Assembly: GCA_017404555.1 (NCBI GenBank) | Contig: JAFRCD010000005.1 | Location: forward strand, 84,329 to 148,328 | Direction of reading: 5' to 3' | DNA length: 64,000 nt | From: Bacilli bacterium | GTDB taxonomy: Bacteria > Bacillota_I > Bacilli_A > RF39 > UBA660 | Shown: in pieces, positions 35,185 to 44,575 of the stretch | Numbering within the stretch: the stretch's first letter is position 1 | How the letters are laid out: the number at the start of each line of letters is the position of its first letter | Notes under the pieces: generated by a model | Databases searched by the model: none | Seen by the model: only the letters and a program-made list of their open reading frames with translations | What the model was told of the DNA's origin: nothing | Program-made: the position numbers and the translations under genes

Positions 35185-35198
35185 TAAACATTTGTTTG
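35185..35198. promoter_or_regulatory. LexA box 2
   Basis: TAAAC-ATTT-GTTTG, 14 nt after box 1. Central AAC and GT(T/C) contacts kept; placed just upstream of or across the lexA -35 region (TTGACA at 35196-35201 and 35203-35208). Position fits autoregulation of lexA. Confidence 0.55.
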
Positions 35199-35248
35199 AC
35201 ATTTGACATTTTTTGTGTTAAGCTACTTATATAAGGAGGGAGTAAATA

Positions 35249-35866
35249 ATGGAGAAATTAACTAAAAGACAAGAAGATATTCTTATAGTTATTAAAAAGC
35301 TAATGGCTGAGAATGGTTACCCACCTACTGTAAGAGAAATTGGTAAGAAAGCTAATCTTTCTTCACCAGCTACTATCTTCTTTCATTTAACTAAACTAGA
35401 AGAAAAAGGATATATTAAAAAGGGAGGAAACAAAAACAGAACCATTTCCCTACTAGTACCTAATGAATATGATGAAAAGAATGAATCTGTAGTATCTGTT
35501 CCCCTATTAGGAAAAGTAACAGCAGGTACTCCTATAGAGGCTATTGAAGTGCCAAATGAATTCTTTGACTTACCAGCTGGACTAATTCCTAGAAATAAAG
35601 ACATCTTTACTTTAAAAGTTAGTGGAGAGTCAATGATCAATGTTGGTATATATGATGGTGATATCTTAGTAGTTGAGAGAAAGAATACTGCTAATAATGG
35701 TGAAACTGTAGTCGCAATGAACAATGAAAACGAAGTAACAGTAAAAACCTTTTATAAAGAAAAAGATCATTTTCGTCTACAACCCGAAAATGATACTATG
35801 GAACCAATAATATTAAACGAAGTAACTATCTTAGGAAAAGCTATTGGTCTATACAGAAAGTTTTAA
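35249..35866 (+). CDS. lexA: LexA SOS repressor
   Basis: 205 aa. N-terminal winged helix (YPPTVREIGKKANLSSPATI, ~24-45), linker, then the S24 self-cleaving domain: cleavage site Ala92-Gly93 (TAGTP), nucleophile Ser128 (SGESM) and Lys166 (TVKTFY). It represses SOS genes until RecA filaments trigger self-cleavage. AAGGAGGG Shine-Dalgarno. Divergent from the 46-aa peptide with LexA boxes between them. recA is not in this window. Confidence 0.96.
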   Translation: MEKLTKRQEDILIVIKKLMAENGYPPTVREIGKKANLSSPATIFFHLTKLEEKGYIKKGGNKNRTISLLVPNEYDEKNESVVSVPLLGKVTAGTPIEAIEVPNEFFDLPAGLIPRNKDIFTLKVSGESMINVGIYDGDILVVERKNTANNGETVVAMNNENEVTVKTFYKEKDHFRLQPENDTMEPIILNEVTILGKAIGLYRKF

Positions 35867-35892
35867 AAAAAGATCTCAATTGAGATCTTTTT
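35866..35892. terminator. Bidirectional terminator after lexA
   Basis: Perfect palindrome AAAGATCTCAATTGAGATCTTT with A and T runs on both sides, between convergent lexA and the surface protein gene. Confidence 0.8.
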
Positions 35893-37840
35893 ATATTACT
35901 TCTAATTCTTCTTTTTTATCTTTCTTAAAGCCTTTCTTCTTTCTAAATAGTATTAATCCACCAGCACCTATTCCGATTAGTATAAGGAATGGTAAAATAG
36001 TTAATACTACTCCCGTTAATGGACTACCCTCTCTAGTATTTACATATGTTACTGTATTAGTACCATTACTTACACTTTGTGAAGAAGTATCTCTTCCGCT
36101 AGTAGAACTTCCACTTCCTATTTTAAAAGTAGTCGTATAATTGCTTGCTGATGCTTCTACAATTTTATAATAATCATCTATAGAGATAGAGTCATAAGTA
36201 TTATTGTTATATGTAAACTGTCCTATAACAGCTGTCTGATTATGTTTTAATGAAAGACTATCTTTAGTACCACTTTTACATTTAGTTACTTCGCTTATAG
36301 TAACATGGCTTGAATCTCCTCCACTTACAGGATACTTTTCACTACCACTATAACTAGAACAGGCATTACTAGCTGCATCATCTATTTGAATAGAAAAGTC
36401 AAAGTAGGTATTAATACCACCCATTAATCCCCCTACTTTCTTAGTTAGTTCTATATGCCCAAACTTACTTTCATCTTTAGGAGCACTAAAACTCATAGTA
36501 TTTACTTTATTATCATTAGAATCTTTTATATAAAATCTAGCTTCCAAATTACCAGTAGGTCTATTATTAGCATTAAGTTCATTACGAACAGTTACTACTA
36601 TTGTATATTCTGTATTAGTAGCAGGATAAGCATTATTAGAAGTTGCGCTTTCACTAACAGTCAAGTCATAATTTCCTGGTTCAGTTAAATTAAGTCCCAT
36701 ATTAGCAAGATTAATTGTTGTCGATTTACTTGCCGTATAATTATTGCTTACTGTTTCACTACCATCAAAAGAAATGGTGGCTTCTGGAGCTGAACTACTC
36801 CCTGGTGAATTTCCGCCAGAAGGAACTGATACTACTGAACCCTTTACCACGTTTGAACCAGACGATTTAGTTGCTATAATAGCATCTATATTAGTAGTAG
36901 CACTACTATAATTTACAGTTACCGGTGCACCAGAAACAGTTGCAGCACTCCTAAATGCATTAGAATATGAAGTGGGATTTCCCAATATCTGAATTGTTCC
37001 TGTTATACTACCGCAATACATGAACATAGAAGTCATATCTGTTACACTTGAGGTGTCCCAATTACTCATAAAGCTCAAATCAGTAATGCTTGAACATTCA
37101 AAAAACATCGACATCATATTTGCTACCTTCGATACATCCCAATTTGATAGAGCAGATATATTTAGTAATCCCCAATCTCTGTCTTCTACTGCGAATGCCG
37201 CCTTCATATTTGTTACATTTGAAGTATCCCAATTAGCAAGCGGAGCTAAATCCATCTGCGATCTATCATCAATAGCAAAAATATACTCCATATTAACAAC
37301 CAAGGATGTATTTACAGTACCATAACCAGAAATATCACTCAGGAGTTCCATTTGATAACACAAATAAGAAGAATCTGGATTCAAGTAAACCTCATTTGCT
37401 TCACTATAATAATATATTATTCCGCTTGAACTTGTATTATCAAACCATATATATATTGGATAAGCAGACTCAGATGTAGAAATGGTATTTCCGGTAGCAG
37501 GAGTAAAACCGTTTGGTAGAGCACTTCCTTTTTTAATAGCTTTAATTTTCGAATCATAATCATCCCATGCTTTACTTAGATTATTAGCAAGTGTTTTCAT
37601 CTTTGCATTAACCACTTTACCCGTATCAAACATCGCTAAAGACTCTTCAACTCTATAAGTAAAATCTACTACTGGAGCATTATAGACATTTTGTACTGTT
37701 CTGGATATTGTTGCTGTACTACCATCAGGCCATGTTAAAGTACCAGCAGCTTTCACTTCTGTTGTTTTTAAGGTTAATACAGATATTAATACTAATATCA
37801 ATAATAAAGATATGTTGTATAGATTAAATACTTTTTTCAT
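35891..37840 (-). CDS. Wall-anchored surface protein: DUF285 repeats, FctA-like pilin domain, sorting signal
   Basis: 649 aa. Signal sequence MKKVFNLYNISLLLILVLIS, a short domain shared with the pilin at 54351 (TLTWPDGSTATISRT), BspA-like DUF285 repeats of ~25 aa (residues ~200-290, WDTSNVTNM ... MF), then an Spy0128/FctA-like isopeptide domain (~350-600; YDLTVSESA) and a C-terminal sorting signal SPLTGVV + hydrophobic helix + KKKGFKKDKKE. Likely covalently attached to peptidoglycan or a pilus by a class B sortase. The motif is PLTG rather than LPxTG. ATG 37840 with AGGTGA. Confidence 0.85.
   Translation of the reverse strand: MKKVFNLYNISLLLILVLISVLTLKTTEVKAAGTLTWPDGSTATISRTVQNVYNAPVVDFTYRVEESLAMFDTGKVVNAKMKTLANNLSKAWDDYDSKIKAIKKGSALPNGFTPATGNTISTSESAYPIYIWFDNTSSSGIIYYYSEANEVYLNPDSSYLCYQMELLSDISGYGTVNTSLVVNMEYIFAIDDRSQMDLAPLANWDTSNVTNMKAAFAVEDRDWGLLNISALSNWDVSKVANMMSMFFECSSITDLSFMSNWDTSSVTDMTSMFMYCGSITGTIQILGNPTSYSNAFRSAATVSGAPVTVNYSSATTNIDAIIATKSSGSNVVKGSVVSVPSGGNSPGSSSAPEATISFDGSETVSNNYTASKSTTINLANMGLNLTEPGNYDLTVSESATSNNAYPATNTEYTIVVTVRNELNANNRPTGNLEARFYIKDSNDNKVNTMSFSAPKDESKFGHIELTKKVGGLMGGINTYFDFSIQIDDAASNACSSYSGSEKYPVSGGDSSHVTISEVTKCKSGTKDSLSLKHNQTAVIGQFTYNNNTYDSISIDDYYKIVEASASNYTTTFKIGSGSSTSGRDTSSQSVSNGTNTVTYVNTREGSPLTGVVLTILPFLILIGIGAGGLILFRKKKGFKKDKKEELEVI
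37000..37300 (-). repeat. DUF285 repeats in the surface protein gene
   Basis: Three imperfect units coding for WDTSNVTNM, WDVSKVANM and WDTSSVTDM cores, each followed by xxMF and spaced ~25-30 residues. BspA-type leucine-rich-like repeats associated with adhesion and Mycoplasma/Mycoides-type surface lipoproteins. Confidence 0.7.
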
Positions 37841-37869
37841 ACTATTCACCTATCTTATCATCTATATAT

Positions 37870-37899
37870 ATTATATCTTTTTTGAGCATATAAAAACAA
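37870..37899 (-). promoter_or_regulatory. Promoter of the surface protein overlapping the upstream terminator
   Basis: Minus strand -35 TTGTTT (37894-37899), 18-nt spacer, -10 TATAAT (37870-37875). The -35 is inside the tcdA terminator. Confidence 0.5.
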
Positions 37900-37917
37900 G
37901 GCTTTTAGCCTTGTTTA
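37889..37917 (-). terminator. tcdA terminator
   Basis: Stem AACAAGGC / GCCTTGTT with loop of 5, followed on the minus strand by TTTATATG. Confidence 0.7.
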
Positions 37918-37921
37918 CAAC

Positions 37922-38602
37922 TTATTTTACACTATTTACTATATCATTAACAATATAACTCGCTATTAAAAGACCTGCTGTTGGTGGTACAAATGCGTTT
38001 GATCCTAAATCATTTATATCTTTAGGTAATTCTTTTGATGATAAAACAGTTAAATGTTTTATTTTCTCCTCTTTAGCAAATTTCCTTATTATTCTAGCAA
38101 TTGGATCATTAATTGTCTTATAAATATCAGTTATTTCTAATTTAGATGGATCCATTTTTTTAGCAGTTCCCATTGAGGAAATTATCTTTATTTTTCTTTC
38201 TATACATTTTTTTATAACTAATTCCTTAGTTTTAATAGTATCACAAGCATCTACTAAATAATCTATCTTCTCTTTAAAAAGAAGATCTATATTATCTTTA
38301 GTAATAAATTCACTGATAGTTATTACTTCACAATTACTATTAATCTCTTTTATTCTTTTTTTCATAACATCAGTTTTCTTTTTACCAATAGTTTTTTCTA
38401 GTGCAATGATCTGTCTATTAATATTACTTTTTTCTACTTTATCTCCATCAACTATAATTATTTTACCAATATTACTTCGTACTAATGCTTCTACAGTATA
38501 GCCACCTACACCACCAATACCCAAAACTAAAACAGTTTTTTCATTTAAACTGTTTATAGCTTCTTTACCAACCAACTTTTCTAGTCTTTTAAACTTTTCC
38601 AT
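37922..38602 (-). CDS. tcdA: tRNA threonylcarbamoyladenosine dehydratase (TcdA/CsdL, ThiF/E1 family)
   Basis: 226 aa. It cyclises t6A37 to ct6A37 in tRNA in an ATP-dependent manner. VLGIGGVGGYTVEALVRSNI is the nucleotide-binding loop, IIIVDGDKVEKSNINRQ the acidic/Arg segment, DYLVDACDTI binds Mg-ATP, and SSMGTAKKMDPSKLEITDI is a TcdA feature. ATG 38602 has GAGGAT upstream. It follows the unknown gene at 38604 by a single base, so it is cotranscribed with it. Confidence 0.9.
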   Translation of the reverse strand: MEKFKRLEKLVGKEAINSLNEKTVLVLGIGGVGGYTVEALVRSNIGKIIIVDGDKVEKSNINRQIIALEKTIGKKKTDVMKKRIKEINSNCEVITISEFITKDNIDLLFKEKIDYLVDACDTIKTKELVIKKCIERKIKIISSMGTAKKMDPSKLEITDIYKTINDPIARIIRKFAKEEKIKHLTVLSSKELPKDINDLGSNAFVPPTAGLLIASYIVNDIVNSVK

Positions 38603-38603
38603 C

Positions 38604-39398
38604 TTAATCCTCTTTAATCTTTTTCTTAACTTTTCCTTTATTAACATTAGTAATATGTGCTACTTTAGCAATCTTATTAAATACTTCTGTATTATCTACT
38701 GCGATATCATATTTCTTCTGCATCTTTTTACCTAAATCAGTATTTAAATCATTCTCAGCATTTAAAATGGCCATATACTCACCTAAGTCTTCATGAGCAG
38801 TATCTACCGCTTTAAAACCAAAGACATCAGTAATTACTCTTACTAAATTAACAGTATTATAAACGCCATTATTAGTATAAATTCTATCCATTGTTTCTTC
38901 TGAAGCATTAGTAAATTCATCATTTATTCTCTTAATAAGATTTATCTTATCATAATCAATATTGCGATCAATACCTAATGCTTTAAAAGAAATTATTCTA
39001 CTTTTACTATTATCTGGTACACTTCTTCTAATATCATCAATCATTCTTCCATATAACTCTTTAATACCATAATATGTATCTAAATTAGGAAGACCTACTT
39101 TATAAATATCAAATGAAGGTGAATTCTTATATGTCTTAGTACTGACAAAGATATTATTATTCTCACTATTAGTTTGAACAGAAAAGTTCTTTATATTATC
39201 AACTACAGCTGCTTTTGAAAAAGACTTATCTTCAAACCATTTAGAATAACATCTTCCCTTATAATACACTTCCCCACTATTTATTCTAGCGAAAGGACTA
39301 TTAGGACCAATTTCATCTTTGTTGACAATTTCTTGATTACGTAGTTTTATTTCATAGTTCATAATTTTTCCATTATTAATTATTGGTACTACTAACAT
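38604..39398 (-). CDS. Hypothetical protein upstream of tcdA
   Basis: 264 aa, soluble, basic C-terminus (KGKVKKKIKED). No signal peptide or membrane segment. The N-terminal part MLVVPIINNGKIMNYEIKLR and the segment LDTYYGIKELYGRMIDDIRR are recognisable but I cannot place the family. It has its own strong promoter (TTGCAA-17-TATAAT) 3' of the 6S-like RNA and is co-transcribed with tcdA. GGAGCAGGGGG precedes the ATG. Confidence 0.7.
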   Translation of the reverse strand: MLVVPIINNGKIMNYEIKLRNQEIVNKDEIGPNSPFARINSGEVYYKGRCYSKWFEDKSFSKAAVVDNIKNFSVQTNSENNNIFVSTKTYKNSPSFDIYKVGLPNLDTYYGIKELYGRMIDDIRRSVPDNSKSRIISFKALGIDRNIDYDKINLIKRINDEFTNASEETMDRIYTNNGVYNTVNLVRVITDVFGFKAVDTAHEDLGEYMAILNAENDLNTDLGKKMQKKYDIAVDNTEVFNKIAKVAHITNVNKGKVKKKIKED

Positions 39399-39427
39399 AT
39401 TCCCCCTGCTCCTTTCTAAACAGGAGT

Positions 39428-39456
39428 ATTATAGCATAAAACCTATATAATTGCAA
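39428..39456 (-). promoter_or_regulatory. Promoter of the hypothetical-tcdA unit
   Basis: Minus strand -35 TTGCAA (39451-39456), 17-nt spacer, -10 TATAAT (39428-39433), directly after the poly-T end of the upstream RNA. Confidence 0.6.
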
Positions 39457-39457
39457 C

Positions 39458-39639
39458 AAAAAAGTCCAAAGAAAGGATTGATTAAGACGATAAAACCTGC
39501 TCTTATTACAGGTGGGTATGTATAGTTTATCATTAGGATCCCTAAATTAATAGGTCTTCAACACAGATAAGCATCCTCAACATTCCCGTATCGTTACTTT
39601 AGTCGGTTTTATATGTAATCAAAACCATTTTCTTTAGAC
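39458..39639 (-). ncRNA. Independent ~182-nt structured RNA, candidate 6S RNA
   Basis: Minus-strand unit in a 320-nt gene-free gap. Promoter TTGAAA-17-TATATT with extended -10 sits 7 nt before its start, and it ends in TTTTTT. The two ends pair: AAAGAAA ... TTGATT with AATCAA ... TTTCTTT; next, ATAAAACC with GGTTTTAT; a small ACCTG / CAGGT hairpin sits on the 3' side, and CCTA / TAGG in the apical part. Long closing stem, internal bubble and ~180 nt match 6S RNA (ssrS). No codon pattern is seen on either strand. Not SRP RNA (no GGAA-loop motif) or tmRNA (no tRNA-like ends). Confidence 0.55.
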
Positions 39640-39645
39640 AATTTA

Positions 39646-39674
39646 AATATATCACAGATTAAAAACCTTTTCAA
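39646..39674 (-). promoter_or_regulatory. Promoter of the 6S-like RNA
   Basis: Minus strand -35 TTGAAA (39669-39674), 17-nt spacer, extended -10 TGATATATT (-10 at 39646-39651). Confidence 0.65.
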
Positions 39675-39719
39675 TAGAACAACCTTATTCTTTACACATA
39701 TTTTATTATAGGTGATTAG

Positions 39720-40472
39720 ATGTTTTTTACTTATAATGAGTACCAAATATATTATGAAAAACATGGTAATAAAAAGAAGAATATTTTAATTTTACCTGGT
39801 TGGGGAGAAACTAGAAGTACTTTTATTAATCTAATTAATTCTTTAAAAAAAGATTATACTGTCTATATAATAGATTATCCTGGTTTTTTAAAAAGTCCTT
39901 TTCCTAATCACGATATGTCTATTTATGATTATGCTGAAATAGTAAAAGCATTTATTAAAGAAATGAATCTTTCTAATTTAAATATACTATCTCATTCTTT
40001 TGGTGGTAGAATAGCTATTATTTTAGCTGGTAAATATCATATACCTATAGATAAAATGGTTTTAATAGATATTGCCGGTATTAATCGATTTTCTTTGAAA
40101 AAGAAGATAAAAACACTTGTTTATAAAAATTTAAAACTATTAAGTGTTTTTATTCCTCAAAAGAAAAAAGATAAGTATTTATCTTACCTTTTTAGAAAGT
40201 TTTCCTCCCTAGATTATTCTTCACTAAATAGTAATATGTATAATACTTTTAAAAACATTATTAATACTGATTTAAAAAAGTATGTTAAAGATATTAGATG
40301 CCCTAGTCTTATTATTTGGGGTAATAATGACCCGGATACCCCTTTATATATTGGTAAATATTTAAATAAACATATTCCTGATAGTGGTTTAATTATTTTA
40401 AAAGGAACACACTTTATCTACTTAGAACAACCTTTTATAATATATAAAATAATAAAAGAATTCATAAAATAA
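39720..40472 (+). CDS. Alpha/beta hydrolase
   Basis: 250 aa. Alpha/beta-hydrolase fold: oxyanion region LPGWGETRSTF (~25), nucleophile Ser in LSHSFGGRIA (~98), Asp in IIWGNNDPDTP and His in LKGTHFIYLEQP. A mid-domain cap (~130-180, helical and Lys rich) gives substrate selection. Substrate unknown; similar to MhpC-like esterases. AGGTGAT Shine-Dalgarno. Monocistronic, convergent with trmK. Confidence 0.88.
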   Translation: MFFTYNEYQIYYEKHGNKKKNILILPGWGETRSTFINLINSLKKDYTVYIIDYPGFLKSPFPNHDMSIYDYAEIVKAFIKEMNLSNLNILSHSFGGRIAIILAGKYHIPIDKMVLIDIAGINRFSLKKKIKTLVYKNLKLLSVFIPQKKKDKYLSYLFRKFSSLDYSSLNSNMYNTFKNIINTDLKKYVKDIRCPSLIIWGNNDPDTPLYIGKYLNKHIPDSGLIILKGTHFIYLEQPFIIYKIIKEFIK

Positions 40473-40498
40473 CGAGATAAATTATTTTATCTCGTTAT
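40469..40498. terminator. Bidirectional hairpin between the hydrolase gene and trmK
   Basis: Perfect 12-bp stem ATAACGAGATAA / TTATCTCGTTAT (40469-40480, 40487-40498) with 6-nt loop. T tracts are short, so termination is likely but less certain. Confidence 0.55.
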
Positions 40499-41147
40499 CA
40501 ATTAATTTAATTTCTTTCTTTAGTTTTATTTTCTTTAACCGATAGTTCTTAGGTAAAATATTAAGAAGTATTTCTCTAGATAGTTTTTCTTTTAAGTAAT
40601 ACTTTTTAAAAAGATCATCTTTATTTTGTCTAAGTACTGGTCCAAAGAAATAATCACTTTTACTATATTTAGCTTTTCCTCTTTCAAATCTTATTACTTG
40701 ATACATTATTTTTTTATCCTCAACTAGTTTTTCAGCACTTATAATAAAACCATTTTTAGTTAAGAATTCTTTAATATCTCTTTGGTAATTATTAGGTGAA
40801 ATAATAATATATTTAAGCTTCTTAGTAATATTCATATTATTTCTAAAGATACCTTTAATAGTTAATCCACCCATACCAGAAATAATAACTGTATCAATAT
40901 CATCTTTATAGACATCTAGACCATTACCTAGTAAAAGTTCTATCTTTTTATCTAGTTTCTCTCTTTTGATGTTTTCTTTAGCGTTTTCTAAAGGTTTTTC
41001 ATTAACATCAGATGCATATATCTTAGCTACTTTCTTTTCTTTAACCAAATAAATATCTAAAAGAGCATGGTCACATCCCACATCTAAAGCTATTACTTTT
41101 TTAGGTACTAAATCGGCAACCGTCTTTAACCTATTACTTATTTTCAT
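40482..41147 (-). CDS. trmK: tRNA (adenine-22-N1)-methyltransferase
   Basis: 221 aa, SAM-dependent. ALDVGCDHALLDIYLV is motif I, VIISGMGGLTIKGIF the family signature, and IIISPNNYQRDIKEFL the conserved region binding tRNA. Directly after rpoD with a 1-nt TAATG overlap, as in B. subtilis (dnaG-sigA-trmK). Confidence 0.93.
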   Translation of the reverse strand: MKISNRLKTVADLVPKKVIALDVGCDHALLDIYLVKEKKVAKIYASDVNEKPLENAKENIKREKLDKKIELLLGNGLDVYKDDIDTVIISGMGGLTIKGIFRNNMNITKKLKYIIISPNNYQRDIKEFLTKNGFIISAEKLVEDKKIMYQVIRFERGKAKYSKSDYFFGPVLRQNKDDLFKKYYLKEKLSREILLNILPKNYRLKKIKLKKEIKLIDNEIK

Positions 41148-42238
41148 TAGTCTGTTAAGAAATCCTTTAATTTTCTTGATCTTGATGGATGACGAAGTTT
41201 ACGCAGAGCTTTAGCTTCTATTTGACGAATACGTTCCCTTGTAACCCCAAAGATTTGTCCTACTTCTTCTAGAGTTCTACATTGTCCATCATCTAGACCA
41301 AAACGTAATCTTAACACTTTTTCTTCTCTATCAGTAAGTGTTAATAAAACACTTGATAATTCCTCTTTTAACATCTCTACAGTTGCATAATCTTCTGGTC
41401 CCATAGTTCTCTCATCAGGAATAAAATCTCCCAAATGAGAATCTTCTTCTTCACCAATAGGTGTCTCTAAGCTTACTGGCTCTTGAGAAATCTTATATAC
41501 TTCTCTAACTTTTTCTACTGTTATATCTAGTTTTTCAGCTAATTCTTCTTCAGTAGGTTCCCTATTTAACTCTTGAGTTAATTGTCTTTGAACACGAGCT
41601 AATTTATTAATTGTTTCTACCATATGTACTGGTACTCTAATAGTTCTAGCTTGATCAGCAATAGCTCTTGTTATGGCTTGTCTTATCCACCAGGTAGCAT
41701 AAGTTGAAAACTTATACCCTTTAGTTGGATCAAATTTATCAACAGCCTTCATTAGACCAATATTACCTTCTTGAATTAAATCTAAGAAAAGCATTCCTCT
41801 TCCTACATATCTTTTAGCAATAGATACTACTAAACGTAAATTAGATTCAGCAAGTAATCTTTTAGCTTCTTCATCACCATCTAATACTCTATTAGCATAC
41901 TCAAACTCTTCATCAGAAGTTAATAAGTCAATACGACCAATCTCTTTTAAATACATTCTTACTGGGTCATTAATCTTAATATCTTTTGATAAAGTCAAGT
42001 CTTCAACAGAAGTTTCTGGAGTTATTTCCTCACCAGAAGCATCATCAGTACCATCATCAGATACTATTTCAATATTATGTTCAATTAAGTGATTATATAA
42101 ATCATCTAAATCATCACTATCAATCTCTAACCCCTTAAGTTCAGTAGCTAGTTGTTCATAAGTAATAAAACCTTGTTTTTGTCCTAGCTTAATTAGGTAT
42201 TTTTCTCTTTCTTCTAATGTTTTAATCTCTTCCACCAT
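41147..42238 (-). CDS. rpoD: RNA polymerase primary sigma factor SigA
   Basis: 363 aa. Region 1.1 (1-75, acidic), 1.2 ([16 protein letters not shown]), 2.1-2.4 ([21 protein letters not shown] ... [18 protein letters not shown]), 3 and 4.2 ([20 protein letters not shown]). A compact primary sigma, matching the -35 TTGACA / -10 TATAAT type promoters seen in this window. It follows dnaG by 2 nt. GGGAGAG Shine-Dalgarno. Confidence 0.97.
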   Translation of the reverse strand: MVEEIKTLEEREKYLIKLGQKQGFITYEQLATELKGLEIDSDDLDDLYNHLIEHNIEIVSDDGTDDASGEEITPETSVEDLTLSKDIKINDPVRMYLKEIGRIDLLTSDEEFEYANRVLDGDEEAKRLLAESNLRLVVSIAKRYVGRGMLFLDLIQEGNIGLMKAVDKFDPTKGYKFSTYATWWIRQAITRAIADQARTIRVPVHMVETINKLARVQRQLTQELNREPTEEELAEKLDITVEKVREVYKISQEPVSLETPIGEEEDSHLGDFIPDERTMGPEDYATVEMLKEELSSVLLTLTDREEKVLRLRFGLDDGQCRTLEEVGQIFGVTRERIRQIEAKALRKLRHPSRSRKLKDFLTD

Positions 42239-42240
42239 AT

Positions 42241-43962
42241 TTACTCTCCCAATTTTATCTTCTTGATTTCTTCAGCTATTTTTGCTTGCTCCAAAGGATC
42301 TTCTTCTTTTTCTAGCTTCTCTTTCAATCTTTTGATTGCTTGGTTCTTACTATAATCTTTAACCACTTTAATATACTCTGCTAGATCTTCTTCTTTAATC
42401 TTATCCGGCAAGTTTAGCTGTAAGATTTCATTAAGTAACATAATTAATTCTTCTTTACCATCTAAATATGTATAAAAATCAGCTATCTCTACTTCCCCAT
42501 ATTTTTCGTAATAATAAATAATTTCATTAACCAAAATCTTAGCTGTCTCATTTGGATAAATAATTTTCTTCTCCTTCATAGATTCAATTACTTTATCATC
42601 ACGAAGCATATAATAAATAATAGAATATAACGCTTTATCATATTTAGTAATTTTCTTTATCTCTTGTGGTTTTTTAATGGTTACTTGTTCTTTTCTTTCT
42701 TTTTTTTCGTAATCCCTAAAACGTTTTTCTAGGGTATTATAACTCAAATTATACGTTTTGGCAAGGTTTTTCAAGATTAACTCTACTCTAATATCATCAT
42801 CTATTCTAACTGTTTCTTTAATTACTTGATCAATATATTTACTTAATTCCAAATCACTATCAAAATTAATATTTTCTTTTAAAGCTGCGATCTTATAATC
42901 ACTATAGTTAATAGCCTTAGAAACTAATTCTTTAAACTTGGCTTCCCCATTTTTAATAATAAATTCATCTGGATCTAGATCCGAAGGAATAGTTACTACT
43001 TTTACTTCAATACCCTTCTTTTGAAAATGTTCACCAATCGCTAAAGCAGCTTTTTTACCAGCACTATCTCCATCAAGACATAAAACAATATTATTAGACA
43101 TTCTTTTAATAATATCTAACTGGTCATTAGTCATTGCTGTTCCCATTAAAGCTACTGTGTTATTAACCCCAATAGAACTAGCTCTAATAACATCCATAAA
43201 GCCTTCCATAATAATTACTTGTTTACTCTTACGCACTTCCTCTAAAGCTCTCTGATAATTATAAATAGTTAGACCTTTTTTAAAGATACTACTTTCTTTA
43301 GTATTAATATATTTACTCTCATCACTATCTCGATAAATACGACCAGAGAAACCAACAATATTACCTTCAATATCTTCTAAAGGAAACATTATTCTATCTT
43401 GATACATATCAAAATCAACATTTGATAAACCAATTCTATTTAAATCATCCAAATCATACTTTTTCTTTAGTAATAGCTTTGTTAAATCATCTTTTTTATT
43501 AAGAGATAAACCTATCCCAAACTTCTTTATTAAACTATTATCAATTTTTCTGTCCTTTAGATAGTCTAAAGCTTTTTTACCAGCAACTGATTTTAAATTA
43601 TTTTGATAATAAATATTAGCTAAACGATATGCTTCATATAAATGATCATTCTTTTGTACTTTTTTAGTAAGTTTTATATTACCAGCATCAATACCAGCTT
43701 TATCAGCCAAAAACTTTAGAGCTGTTTTAAAATCAACATGATCATAGTCCATAATAAAGTTAAAGACATTACCACTAGCATGACATGAAAAACAAGTATA
43801 TATTTGTTTTTCTCTTGATACACTCATAGAAGGATTCGTATCATCATGAAAAGGACAAACGCCAAAATAGTTTTTGCCCCGCGCTACTAAAGGGATTCTT
43901 TCTCCTATAATATCGACAATATCTACGCTTTTCCGAACTTTTGTAATTAAATTATCTTCCAT
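42241..43962 (-). CDS. dnaG: DNA primase
   Basis: 573 aa. Zinc-binding domain [13 protein letters not shown] ... [10 protein letters not shown] (CHCC), TOPRIM domain with [13 protein letters not shown] and [13 protein letters not shown], and a C-terminal helicase-interacting region that diverges. Promoter TTGATA-17-TATAAC on the minus strand (-10 at 43988-43993, -35 at 44011-44016). First gene of dnaG-rpoD-trmK. Confidence 0.96.
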   Translation of the reverse strand: MEDNLITKVRKSVDIVDIIGERIPLVARGKNYFGVCPFHDDTNPSMSVSREKQIYTCFSCHASGNVFNFIMDYDHVDFKTALKFLADKAGIDAGNIKLTKKVQKNDHLYEAYRLANIYYQNNLKSVAGKKALDYLKDRKIDNSLIKKFGIGLSLNKKDDLTKLLLKKKYDLDDLNRIGLSNVDFDMYQDRIMFPLEDIEGNIVGFSGRIYRDSDESKYINTKESSIFKKGLTIYNYQRALEEVRKSKQVIIMEGFMDVIRASSIGVNNTVALMGTAMTNDQLDIIKRMSNNIVLCLDGDSAGKKAALAIGEHFQKKGIEVKVVTIPSDLDPDEFIIKNGEAKFKELVSKAINYSDYKIAALKENINFDSDLELSKYIDQVIKETVRIDDDIRVELILKNLAKTYNLSYNTLEKRFRDYEKKERKEQVTIKKPQEIKKITKYDKALYSIIYYMLRDDKVIESMKEKKIIYPNETAKILVNEIIYYYEKYGEVEIADFYTYLDGKEELIMLLNEILQLNLPDKIKEEDLAEYIKVVKDYSKNQAIKRLKEKLEKEEDPLEQAKIAEEIKKIKLGE

Positions 43963-43987
43963 TTAACCACCTAAATCACTATCTATA

Positions 43988-44016
43988 GTTATACCATAAA
44001 AACCATTATTTATCAA
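43988..44016 (-). promoter_or_regulatory. Promoter of dnaG-rpoD-trmK
   Basis: -35 TTGATA, 17-nt spacer ending TATGG, extended -10 TGGTATAAC. Confidence 0.6.
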
Positions 44017-44060
44017 TGTATAATCCCTAGAAAAGAACATATATTAATAGTGGTGATGAT

Positions 44061-44555
44061 ATGAATTTTAAAAAAATTATTAGGAATACCATTATTCTCT
44101 TTTTACTTTTCTTTCCCCTACATTTTTTATATAGTAAAACCAAAATTCCTATCTTTATTCCCTTTGCTCCAGTAAACGAATCAATTTGGGAACATTTAAA
44201 ACTATTTTTCAGTGCTAATATCCTTTGTGGTCTAATTAGTTTAAAAAGAAATTATTTTTCTAAAGTTTATGTACGCAGTATGATTGAAATAATAGTTTTT
44301 CTAGTTATGTATCTACCCCTTTACTATTTATTAGGAGAAAACATGATTGGTACTTTTGTTACTCTATTTATTAGTCTTTTTCTAAGTGAAATAATTATTA
44401 GTTTTATTGACTTTGATAAATATAATTCTTTAAACACTATCAGTATCTTTCTAATAATTATAAATTTAGTTATCTTTACTTACTTCTCCTATCATCCACT
44501 AAAAGTAGATTTATTTAGAGACCCAAAAAATAATATCTATGGTATAAAAAAATAA
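44061..44555 (+). CDS. Membrane protein, DUF6512-like
   Basis: 164 aa with five predicted transmembrane segments. The element FAPVNESIWEHLKLFF (~37-52) is typical of DUF6512 membrane proteins of unknown function. GGTGATGAT in front of the ATG. Divergent from dnaG and convergent with tmk, so it is its own unit. Confidence 0.72.
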   Translation: MNFKKIIRNTIILFLLFFPLHFLYSKTKIPIFIPFAPVNESIWEHLKLFFSANILCGLISLKRNYFSKVYVRSMIEIIVFLVMYLPLYYLLGENMIGTFVTLFISLFLSEIIISFIDFDKYNSLNTISIFLIIINLVIFTYFSYHPLKVDLFRDPKNNIYGIKK

Positions 44556-44575
44556 GTATTTAATACTTATTTTTC
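44546..44575. terminator. Bidirectional terminator
   Basis: Stem AAATAAGTATT / AATACTTATTT within long A and T tracts, containing the stop codons of both convergent genes. Confidence 0.75.

Noticed and set aside
39458..39639. RNA at 39458 as tmRNA or SRP RNA
   Set aside because: No tRNA-like ends or tag peptide; no GGAA-loop SRP signature; size and pairing fit 6S better.
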